A stretch of DNA of 13,133 nucleotides, taken from assembly GCF_047607725.1 (NCBI RefSeq), contig NZ_JBLKSS010000093.1, positions 1-13,133 on the forward strand. Direction: 5' to 3'. A program made the position numbers and the translations under genes. Positions 1-5,901 of the stretch are shown piece after piece. The DNA comes from JBLKSS01 sp047607725. Lineage in GTDB: Bacteria > Pseudomonadota > Gammaproteobacteria > Enterobacterales > Enterobacteriaceae. The notes beneath the pieces were generated by a model, which saw only the letters and a list, made by a program, of their open reading frames with translations, ran no database searches and was not told the origin of the DNA. The stretch's first letter is position 1, and the number at the start of each line of letters is the position of its first letter.

Positions 1-141
1 TCACTCAAACCGGGATGGAAATAAAAGTTATTAAAATCAATACAATGTGAAAATGCAATGAGCATAAGCGTGTAACGTAGGTTTACTGTCTTATACAACA
101 AACCCACCAATAATTCAAGACGTCCTCCACGGGGCGCTTAC
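1..141. mobile_element. Terminus of an insertion sequence (left window edge, element extends out of the window)
   Basis: Bases 93-141 are the exact reverse complement of 12994-13042, so both window edges carry the end of the same kind of element, each pointing outward. Bases 1-92 do not match the bases beyond the right-hand copy, which fits opposite ends of one IS. The outer tip reads GTAAGCGCCCC, and IS66-family ends typically start GTAA. No transposase is visible; only seven open codons precede a TAA at 22-24. The family assignment is tentative. Confidence 0.6.
93..141 (-). repeat. 49-bp terminal inverted repeat, left copy
   Basis: The sequence from 93 to 141 read in reverse complement equals 12994-13042 base for base. 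The bases next to each inner edge differ (T before GTAAGC here, C in the right copy), which sets the boundary at the G. Confidence 0.85.
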
Positions 142-240
142 AGTTATTCTCCGTTAAAGCTATTTTTTGCCTTTATGCAGTTATTTGCGTATTGAATATG
201 CCGCACAATAAATACTGTTAAATTAATGAAGCCTCAATCT

Positions 241-864
241 TTAAAAGGGCAAAAGCAGACTCACCCCACTGAGCACCAAGGCACCGCCAAAGAGACGATT
301 CTGTATCCTTATCATCCGTGGCTCCCGCACTAAATGCTGTATACGACTGGCGCTGAAAGCATAGACATGCATCATGACGGCATCGACGGTGAGCATCGTC
401 AGCGTCATCAGGACGAGCTGCGGGCATAGCGACTGCGTGGGTTCAATGAATTGCGGCATCAGACTAATCATAAATACGATAATCCTTGCATTAGTGGCAG
501 TGGTCATAAAGCCAGTAATGAAACGCTTTAACTTCGTTAAGGGTGCCGTGGTGGAGCTGGATGTGCACAGCGCCTCTGTAGGGATTGGGGCGCGCCATGT
601 TGAGTAACCGGTATAAATTAACCAGGCCGCCCCAAGCACCCTTATTGCCATCAATGCATTGGGTGATGTCAGAATGATGCCGGCACCTGTACCAATGGCA
701 ATCATGATAAGCGCCAGCGCCGTTTCCTGGCCGGCGATGGTTAAGCTGGTTTTACGCCAGCCTTGACTAAGTCCGTGGCTCATCGCCTGTATCGAGCCAG
801 GTCCGGGAGAGATAGCGGTAAGACAGGCCACCATCAGAAAAGCACACCAGGTGGTATAGGACAT
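241..864 (-). CDS. LysE/RhtB-family amino-acid exporter
   Basis: The 207-residue product is a hydrophobic inner-membrane protein of the LysE/RhtB family, which exports amino acids and related small molecules by proton exchange. The length is normal for the family, and about six membrane segments can be drawn. The family's N-terminal SPGPG motif lies at about residues 19-23 and is followed by the usual Gly-rich first-repeat segment. The motif that usually reads N-P-K-A after the mid-protein loop reads N-A-R-I here (about residues 123-126), a departure from the norm. The ATG at 862-864 has a GAAGGG ribosome site six bases upstream. The start overlaps the end of the small frame at 834-950, behind alpA, so the three are probably cotranscribed and translationally coupled. 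It is probably island cargo. The substrate cannot be told from sequence. Confidence 0.85.
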   Translation of the reverse strand: MSYTTWCAFLMVACLTAISPGPGSIQAMSHGLSQGWRKTSLTIAGQETALALIMIAIGTGAGIILTSPNALMAIRVLGAAWLIYTGYSTWRAPIPTEALCTSSSTTAPLTKLKRFITGFMTTATNARIIVFMISLMPQFIEPTQSLCPQLVLMTLTMLTVDAVMMHVYAFSASRIQHLVREPRMIRIQNRLFGGALVLSGVSLLLPF

Positions 865-950
865 AGAATTCCCTTCTCCGAGCAGATTAAATTTTTTAAT
901 TGCTGTTGATGGACGTCGTGAACGTCATTTATCGCAAGAATACGTAACAT
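834..950 (-). CDS. Small open frame (38 aa) between alpA and lysE, possible coupling peptide
   Basis: The ATG at 948-950 has a GAGGAG ribosome site (959-964) eight bases upstream, which itself overlaps the alpA stop codon. The 38-residue product begins MLRILAINDVHDVHQQQ and ends 31 bases inside lysE in another frame. I do not recognise it. The tight packing alpA stop / ribosome site / small frame / lysE start suggests translational coupling, but it may equally be the remnant of a longer gene whose end was lost when lysE became adjacent. There is no homology evidence. Confidence 0.35.
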   Translation of the reverse strand: MLRILAINDVHDVHQQQLKNLICSEKGILCPIPPGVLF

Positions 951-962
951 GACAATATCTCC

Positions 963-1160
963 TCAGGCGATTTCCTCGCGATATTCAGCTATGCGTTGGC
1001 TTATCCACTCATCGATTTCGCTTTCAACGAAGGCAATGGCCCGGGTGCCAATCTTGACGGAGGCTGGAAATTTCCCTTGGGACATCAGACGGTATATCCA
1101 GGCTTTGCTGTAACTGGTGCGCCGCTGGACTTCTGGTAAACGAATGAGTGACTGTGACAT
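963..1160 (-). CDS. AlpA-family DNA-binding regulator/excisionase
   Basis: The 65-residue product has the standard length and layout of AlpA proteins (phage P4 Vis, CP4-57 AlpA). A MerR-like winged helix-turn-helix begins at L-P-E-V (about residues 8-11), with a recognition segment around Y-S-K-A-W-I-Y-R-L-M. The wing reads F-P-x-x-V-K-I-G-T-R, and the family-typical E-I-D-E-W-I closes the fold at about residues 48-53. Such proteins activate or repress int and assist excision of integrative islands. The ATG at 1158-1160 follows AAGGAG with a four-base gap. The palindromes at 1283-1343 lie upstream of it and are good operator candidates. The gene is intact although its integrase is dead, so any remaining role would be as a regulator. 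Confidence 0.88.
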   Translation of the reverse strand: MSQSLIRLPEVQRRTSYSKAWIYRLMSQGKFPASVKIGTRAIAFVESEIDEWISQRIAEYREEIA

Positions 1161-1282
1161 GTTACTCCTTATTCAACTTATCTGTTGATGGTAAGCGTTG
1201 ATTGACTTCGAGAGTCATCCTGCCACAGAAAATCACTATTTTTTCACACCCTCAGGCCTAATGGTGGTTGGTCGCGGAAATT

Positions 1283-1348
1283 ACCCTCAGGGTGAGGGTT
1301 GAATGGCGGAATTTCTAGGGGAAAGAGCCCTCAGTGCTGAGGGTTGAT
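1283..1348. promoter_or_regulatory. Pair of palindromic CCCTCA...TGAGGG sites upstream of alpA
   Basis: Site 1 (1283-1299) is ACCCTCA-GGG-TGAGGGT with perfect 7-bp arms. Site 2 (1328-1343) is CCCTCAG-TG-CTGAGGG with perfect 7-bp arms. Both are followed by TTGA and sit 45 bp apart, about four helical turns. A third CCCTCAG lies at 1249-1255 without its partner arm. Position in front of alpA and the repetition suggest an operator or recombinase-accessory array. Confidence 0.6.
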
Positions 1349-1377
1349 ATAAAGATGATGCTGGCTAATAGTTTAGG

Positions 1378-2123
1378 TTAACGTTTTATTGGGCAAGCGA
1401 CTTTCTCTATGGCTTTTGCTGGCACTTCTGGCATTTGTTCTTTGCCATATTTTTCTTGAAGCTGAGCAACCAGAGCTGCCTGTGTTGGGATGGTTCGTCT
1501 GTCGTGCTCGTCGTAATGGCGCCATTCGACATTACGTAACTGAATGGCGAGCAGGAGAGGGTCGTTGTCTCTATACGCCCCAAGAAAAATAGGAAGCTTT
1601 AGCTTTGTTGCAGCTAACTCTTGCTTTAATTTCTTATTCTCTGCTTTAAGCGATTGAATAGCCCTGAAGGGTTCAAGTGGCTCAGAAACTTTGTTTTGGT
1701 CACTGTCGGAATCAAACTCGAGGTCTGCCCTAAACTCCGCCGGGTTGTCAAAAGAAAATCCTAAACATTCTTCTACATCGGCTTTTATAAATACAAAATC
1801 TTTATATTATTGAGTTAGTTCCTTTTTTAGCATGGTAATGTCTTTTTCAATCGCTCGCATAAGCATCACCCTGATAGAGGGAGAGTTTTCATAATATTTA
1901 AAGGTAGATAACCCAACTCTTTTACCAAAAAAGAAAGCATTGGCAGGTTTTCCCATGAGATCATATTCTTCTGGAAGATGAGATAATATAAGTTGCTGCG
2001 GCAATGCCCTGATGGCAGCCTAATTTGTCACATATAGAATCCATGGCATCAGCAACAGAAATCAGATTGATATATTTTTTTTAAATTATTAATTAGCTCA
2101 GTATTTTGAAGGTTATCCGCCAT
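1378..2123 (-). pseudogene. Island-encoded protein of unknown function, broken by two frameshifts and one stop
   Basis: The start ATG (2121-2123) has an AAGGAG site and reads MADNLQNTELINNLKK. An A8 run (2075-2082) then shifts the frame; with A7 it would continue into ISVADAMDSICDKLGCHQG. A second shift, somewhere in 1964-2019, restores the frame that reads EEYDLMGKPANAFFFGKRVG. That frame meets a TAA at 1807-1809 and then stays open, with no start codon needed, through FIKADVEECLGFSF, a short charged coiled-coil-like stretch and the ending VPAKAIEKVACPIKR, to TAA at 1378. The repaired product would be about 247 residues. The ending resembles hypothetical proteins I associate with P4-type islands, but I cannot name a function. 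It lies downstream of int and upstream of alpA on the same strand. Confidence 0.65.
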
Positions 2124-2144
2124 ACACTCCTTTTGTATTTTATT

Positions 2145-2150
2145 ATTATA
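2145..2150 (-). promoter_or_regulatory. Candidate -10 box for the 1378-2123 pseudogene
   Basis: On the minus strand TATAAT lies 22 bases before the ATG, in a very AT-rich stretch. TTGTTA is found 19 bases upstream and GTTAAC 17 bases upstream, so the -35 is weak. This rests on the -10 match and position only. Confidence 0.35.
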
Positions 2151-2256
2151 TGACTATGTACTAACAAGTTAACAATTGTACGGTAAACAACTTAGACAAT
2201 AGCCGTCTATCGAAGTCTACGATCGTCTTTACTTTACTGTCTATAAAGATCGCCTT

Positions 2257-3533
2257 TTAACTACTGATATTTTCCCTGCCATGGCTCCTGGCAAACTCGT
2301 AGGGCGATATATTATGCTCTCGGTTGGCATTCAGATAGTCTGCCCACCATTGCATCCTGAGGCACCGCTCTTCCAGATACTTTGAGGTATGGAGGTAAGC
2401 TACTTTGACCCATTACGTTCAACATGACTCATCTGGAGCTCTATTACGTCGTCTGCCCACAGCCCGGATTCTCCCAAAGCACCGCGTGCCATTGTGCGAA
2501 AGCCATGCCCACACACCTCTGACTTGGTATCATAACCCATGACGCGCAAGGCCTTGTTGATTGTGTTCTCACTCATTACGCTGTTCGGATTGTGGTCGCC
2601 GGGAAAGACATGTGTTTCTTCTCCTCGCAGGGCTTCAAGTTGCCGCAATATGCTCATTGCCTGTCGGCTGATAGGGACAAGGTGGGGAGATTTCATTTTC
2701 ATTCCTCTATCCGAATAGCGTATCCCGGCTATCGGTTCGCGTTTTGCCGGAATTTCCCATAAATCACGCTCGAAGTTGATTTCGTTCCAACGAGCCAGGC
2801 GCAATTCACTGGAGCGGACAAATATCAACAGGTTTAGCTCTACCGCCAGCTGGGTAACCTTTCGCCCCTTGTAGCGACTTATGCATGATAGGAGTTCGGT
2901 AATACGGGCAGGAGGTAATGCAAGATGGTGAACGGCTTTGGGGATAGAAAGAGCCCCCGCCATATCTAGCGCGGGATTGCTGTCTATAATCTCATATTGC
3001 ACGGCATAACGCATAATCGCGGAGATTCGCTGCTGCAGCCGCTGTGCTACATCATGTATACCAGCATCATCTATAGAGCGAACTACCGCTAACAGACGGC
3101 GAGTTTTTAGTTGGCGAACATCCGTATTAGCAATACGGGAAAAGACGTAATGCTCTAGAGTGAGAAGTACCCGAGCTCTTGTGGCCTCACCCCATCTTTT
3201 ATTGTTGGCGTGTCATTTTCTCGCGATGGATTCAAAGGTAAATTCCCCTCTGTCTTCCGCCTGAACCTCTTGCTGTATCTTTTTCGGGTCTACACCATTA
3301 GCGAGAAGTTTTTTGGCCTCGTCGCGTTTTGCTCTTGCTTCGGCAAGTGAAACAGTGGGGTAGACCCCAAAAGCTAGTTTGTCTTCCTTTTTGTCACCAG
3401 GACGGCGGTACTTCATGCGCCAATACTTTGAACCTCATGGTGTTACTTCCAGATACATCCCACCACCGTCAGAAAGTTTGTAGCCTTTGTCGCGGGCTTT
3501 GACGGTTTTTACCTGCCGTGAATTTAGCTTCAT
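2257..3533 (-). pseudogene. int: P4-type tyrosine integrase, inactivated
   Basis: This is a site-specific tyrosine recombinase of the P4 family that inserts islands at tRNA 3' ends; it lies next to tRNA-Phe as expected. The repaired length is about 425 codons, in the family range. The N-terminal arm-binding domain starts at the ATG 3531-3533. TGA codons stand at codon 33 (3435-3437) and at codon 107 (3213-3215, where a Trp is usual). The catalytic domain keeps Arg (in VRSSEL, about codon 240), His-x-x-Arg (HGFR, about 343-346) and His (MSHVERNG, about 370). One base is missing near 2400-2406, after which the nucleophile region continues in another frame as AYLHTSKYLEER, with the Tyr preserved, and WWADYLNANREHN, ending at TAA 2257-2259. 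All active-site residues are still encoded, so decay is recent. Confidence 0.9.
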
Positions 3534-3555
3534 AGGGGCCTTTTTATATCGAACC

Positions 3556-3594
3556 GGAAAGAGCCCCAAATAATGCCCCCACATGAGGGTTGAT
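3556..3594. repeat. Second copy of the GGAAAGAGCCC...TGAGGGTTGAT block, upstream of int
   Basis: GGAAAGAGCCC (3556-3566) and TGAGGGTTGAT (3584-3594) repeat 1320-1330 and 1338-1348 exactly and in the same orientation, but with a longer centre here containing CCCCCA-CA-TGAGGG, a palindrome with one mismatch. It lies between the int start and the tRNA, where integrase arm sites and the int promoter are expected. Confidence 0.6.
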
Positions 3595-3667
3595 TGCAAT
3601 AGACTACCGTTGACTTTTGTTGACTAAAAAATCTTGTAACGCCTTGCAGAGACTGAATTTCAGGCAT

Positions 3668-3691
3668 AAAAAAGGACGCTGGTAGACGTCC
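3668..3691 (-). terminator. Rho-independent terminator of tRNA-Phe
   Basis: On the minus strand GGACG (3691-3687) pairs with CGTCC (3678-3674) around an eight-base loop, followed by six Ts (3673-3668). It starts 14 bases after the tRNA 3' end. Confidence 0.7.
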
Positions 3692-3704
3692 ATTTACGTA
3701 CTTG

Positions 3705-3780
3705 TGATGCCCGGACTCGGAATCGAACCAAGGACACGGGGATTTTCAATCCCCTGCTCTACCGACTGAGCTATCCGGGC
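3705..3780 (-). tRNA. tRNA-Phe (GAA) with encoded 3' end TCA instead of CCA
   Basis: The 73 bases from 3780 to 3708 appear identical to E. coli tRNA-Phe as I recall it: acceptor GCCCGGA / TCCGGGC, anticodon GAA at 3747-3745, discriminator A at 3708. The next three bases (3707-3705) read TCA, whereas enterobacterial tRNA genes encode CCA. This gene is the attachment site used by the adjacent P4-type integrase, so its 3' end could have been supplied by the island. The CCA-adding enzyme could rebuild the end after trimming. It corresponds to the pheU position of E. coli. Confidence 0.95.
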
Positions 3781-3789
3781 AACGGCCGC

Positions 3790-3818
3790 ATTAAACCGTA
3801 TTGGCTCGATTTCGTCAA
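3790..3818 (-). promoter_or_regulatory. Sigma-70 promoter of tRNA-Phe
   Basis: On the minus strand TTGACG (3818-3813), a 17-bp spacer and TTTAAT (3795-3790) precede a GC-rich discriminator (GCGGCCG), the arrangement typical of stringently controlled stable-RNA promoters. Transcription would start a few bases before the tRNA 5' end. Confidence 0.8.
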
Positions 3819-3885
3819 CGGGTTTATCCGAGAATTACGTGAAACCGCCGTCAATTGCTGAATTTTCAGGCAAAACGCGGAAAAT

Positions 3886-4465
3886 TCAACTCAAAGCGCC
3901 GTTTTTCCGGCACAGTGCCAAACGTAAAATATCTTCCGCCAGACGGCGCGCCACCGCCACATCCTGGGCGTTGTGCTTGACCAGAAGTTTGCTCAAGCAG
4001 CCTTCCAACACCAGCTCCATCTGTTGGGCGACCATGGTCGGATCATCAACCTCAAGTTCAGCCAGTAGCGCCCGGGTGTAGCGGTAGAACGCCTGCTTTT
4101 GCTGGTCCGCCAGTTGATGGATGGGATGCGCGGTTTCGGGATATCGGGATAAAAGCTGTAGGCGGCGATAAACAGGCAGCCAGGATAACGCTGCTGCTCA
4201 ACGTGTTCCGCCAAAATCTGATAGCGCGCCAGCAGTTTTTGCTGCGCATCCATCGCGTCATCTTGGCATACGCGGCTGCGCCATGCGTCCACCTGGCCGG
4301 CATGGTAGCGCAAGCAGTCATAATGTAACGCCTCGCGATCCGGCCAGTAGACGCTCAGCTGCGCTAGCGACAGCGACAGCGTCAGCTCATCGGCAGTGAT
4401 ACCCGCACGAAACCCCGTTGTTCAAGCAGGCTCAGCGCCCGATCCCGTATATGTTCTCGTTGCAC
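3886..4465 (-). pseudogene. yjdC: YjdC, TetR-family transcriptional regulator, frameshifted
   Basis: The repaired product is about 190 residues, matching E. coli YjdC (191). A GTG (4463-4465) behind AGGAGG starts VQREHIRDRALSLLEQRG. The frame breaks near 4403-4416, inside the N-terminal DNA-binding domain, and continues as WPDREALHYDCLRY, QQKLLARYQ and RYPGCLFIAA. It breaks again at about 4138-4144 and ends as HPIHQLADQQK, EVDDPTMVAQQMELVLEGC and AEDILRLALCRKNGALS, stopping at 3886-3888. Both lesions are single-base shifts. It sits between dsbD and tRNA-Phe exactly as in E. coli. Target genes are unknown to me, and the DNA-binding half would not be made in frame with the ligand-binding half. 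Confidence 0.88.
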
Positions 4466-4508
4466 ATATCCTCCTGGTTAACCTGCGGTTGCCTTGCTTG
4501 AGTGTCGC

Positions 4509-5474
4509 TCACGGCGCCAGTTTCCGCAAATGTTGCGCAAAATCCGCCGCGTTCATAAAACCGGTTACCCGCGAGCCGGGGATCTCGTTACCGCGGCTAT
4601 CGAAAAACAGAATTGTCGGCAGCCCCCATCACCTGCCGCTGGCTAAGCAGCATTTTTTGCGCGGGCGCATTAGCGGTAACATCCGCCTGAAGCAGGGTCA
4701 GGCGGCCCATTTGCTCGGCCACGGCGGGATCGCTGAAGGTGTATTTATCAAACTCTTTACAGGCCACGCACCAGTCGGCGTACACATCCAGCATCACCGG
4801 CTTGCCGGGGGAAGCGTTCAGCACCCGCGTGATTTGCTCAAGCGCTTGCACCGACTGGAACGCCGGCCGTGCGCTTATCAGCGTCAGGCCAAGCAGCAGC
4901 ACCGCCAGCCACAGGCGGCCGCGGGCCTGCAGGCACAGTAGAAAGCCCCAGCCGAAAAAGGCGATCGCCAGGAGGCTCCATAGCCGCGCTCCCCAGCTAT
5001 CGCCCAGAATGCGTTCCAGCAAGAATACCGGCAGCGCCAGAATAACGAAACCGAACCCCTGTTTGACCTGTTGCATCCAGGGGCCGCTTTTGGGCAGCAT
5101 CCGATGGCCGAACAGCGCGACCAGCACCAACGGGATACCCATGCCCACCGCATACAACCACAGCGTAAAACCGCCGAACCACAGATTACCGCTTTGGGCG
5201 ATGTACAGCAAAATGGCGCTCAGGGGTGCAGTGGTGCAGTGGTGCAGGGGGAGCAAAACAGGCCCGCCAGCGCGCCCATGATAAAGACGCCGGGTAAGGT
5301 GCCTTGACGCTGACGGTTGCTCCAAAGCGTCAGGCGGGTCTGTAGCGCCGGGGGTAATTGCAGGGTAAAGACGCCGAACATCGACAACGCCAGCAGGATA
5401 AACAGCACGGCAAGTCCAATCAGCAGTGCGGGCTGCTGCTGCAGGCATGCCAGCCACGCCAGCAAGATCAGCGT
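4509..5474 (-). pseudogene. dsbD: DsbD, thiol:disulfide interchange protein, 5'-truncated and frameshifted
   Basis: DsbD carries electrons from cytoplasmic thioredoxin across the inner membrane to DsbC, DsbG and CcmG. Only part of the membrane domain and the C-terminal thioredoxin-like domain remain; the periplasmic N-terminal domain and the first membrane segments with the TPCVLP cysteine are gone. The remnant reads LLIGLAVLFILLALSMFGVF, then FCSPCTTAPL, where a tandem 8-bp duplication (TGCACCAC on the minus strand, 5227-5246) shifts the frame. It continues SAILLYIAQSG, LPKSGPWMQQVKQGFGF and YADWCVACKEFDKYTF (CVAC active site). After RQVMG a +1 G in a run (4623-4627) shifts it again, and the tail LPTILFFDSRGNE ... 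FAQHLRKLAP ends at 4509-4511. It is clearly non-functional as a full DsbD. Confidence 0.92.
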
Positions 5475-5831
5475 AATAGAGTCGTTGAGCCATGATAGAT
5501 AATCGGGGTCGCCGCCGGTGACGGGCAGTACCAATAACTCCGGGGTTTGATAAGGATGGTGGGCTTTGATTTGCGCGAATACCGCCTGTCGCAGGGCCAT
5601 GCGGCTTTTGATAAGCAATTGCACCTCGGCCTGCTGTTCGAGCGCCCCCTGCCAGTAATAAAGCGACGTGGCACCGGACAATAGCGTGACGCACGCGGCG
5701 AGATTGCCGGCCAATAAACGCTGGGCGATGGCGCGGGCGTCGTCGGGCGCGGTGCACAGAATGATACACAATCCGGCATCGTCGGGCTGTGGGAGGACGC
5801 CGTCCGGCTTGCCGTCTGGGTTATCTGCCAT
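5220..5831 (-). CDS. cutA: CutA, fused in frame at its C-terminus to a DsbD fragment
   Basis: Residues 1 to about 118 are CutA, a small trimeric cytoplasmic protein linked to divalent-metal tolerance: IILCTAPDDA near the start, AACVTLLSGATSLYYWQG, then HHPYQTPELLVLPVTGGDPD and YLSWLNDS. E. coli CutA stops one or two residues after this point. Here the stop is lost and the frame runs on as ITLILLAWLA, resembling the start of a DsbD signal peptide, then CLQQQPALLIGLAVLF of the DsbD membrane domain, ending at the TGA 5220-5222 created by the 8-bp duplication. The whole frame is 203 residues. I chose the ATG at 5829-5831, behind AAGGGG, over a GTG two codons upstream. Whether the hydrophobic tail lets CutA trimerise is unknown, so the gene may be intact, altered or dead. 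Confidence 0.85.
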   Translation of the reverse strand: MADNPDGKPDGVLPQPDDAGLCIILCTAPDDARAIAQRLLAGNLAACVTLLSGATSLYYWQGALEQQAEVQLLIKSRMALRQAVFAQIKAHHPYQTPELLVLPVTGGDPDYLSWLNDSITLILLAWLACLQQQPALLIGLAVLFILLALSMFGVFTLQLPPALQTRLTLWSNRQRQGTLPGVFIMGALAGLFCSPCTTAPLHP

Positions 5832-5848
5832 TATCACCCCTTGTGTGG

Positions 5849-5889
5849 AAAACGCCGGCGGGCATTATAGCCTGTTCGCGCCGCCGGCG
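5849..5889 (-). terminator. GC-rich hairpin between aspA and cutA, possible aspA terminator
   Basis: CGCCGGCGG (5889-5881) pairs perfectly with CCGCCGGCG (5861-5853) around a 19-base loop, followed by TTTT (5852-5849) on the minus strand. It starts 12 bases after the aspA stop. The short T run makes termination strength uncertain. Confidence 0.55.
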
Positions 5890-5893
5890 ACAA
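5864..5893 (-). promoter_or_regulatory. Candidate cutA promoter inside the hairpin loop
   Basis: On the minus strand TTGTCG (5893-5888), an 18-bp spacer and a perfect TATAAT (5869-5864) lie about 33 bases before the cutA ATG. The -10 box is in the loop of the hairpin at 5853-5889. Confidence 0.6.
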
Positions 5894-5901
5894 TGCAGGG
5901 G

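Noticed and set aside
1..92. Distal copy of the tRNA-Phe attachment core
   Set aside because: The stretch CCGGGATGGAA resembles it only over a few bases and is not a credible repeat of the tRNA 3' end.
374..607. 77-codon plus-strand frame inside lysE
   Set aside because: It is antisense to a well-supported LysE-family gene.
1249..1348. CRISPR-like array of CCCTCAG repeats
   Set aside because: The repeats are short, palindromic, irregularly spaced and only two or three in number, with no cas genes nearby.
1389..1592. 67-codon plus-strand open frame starting with TTG
   Set aside because: It lies antisense to the long open segment of the 1378-2123 pseudogene, has no good ribosome site and starts with TTG.
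1807..2004. Separate 65-residue gene ending at 1807
   Set aside because: It starts with TTG and has no good ribosome site. The same frame continues open past its TAA for over 140 codons, so it fits better as part of one broken gene.
4396..5307. Plus-strand open frames of 78-181 codons over dsbD
   Set aside because: They are antisense to recognisable DsbD/CutA coding sequence and have no family similarity or ribosome sites.
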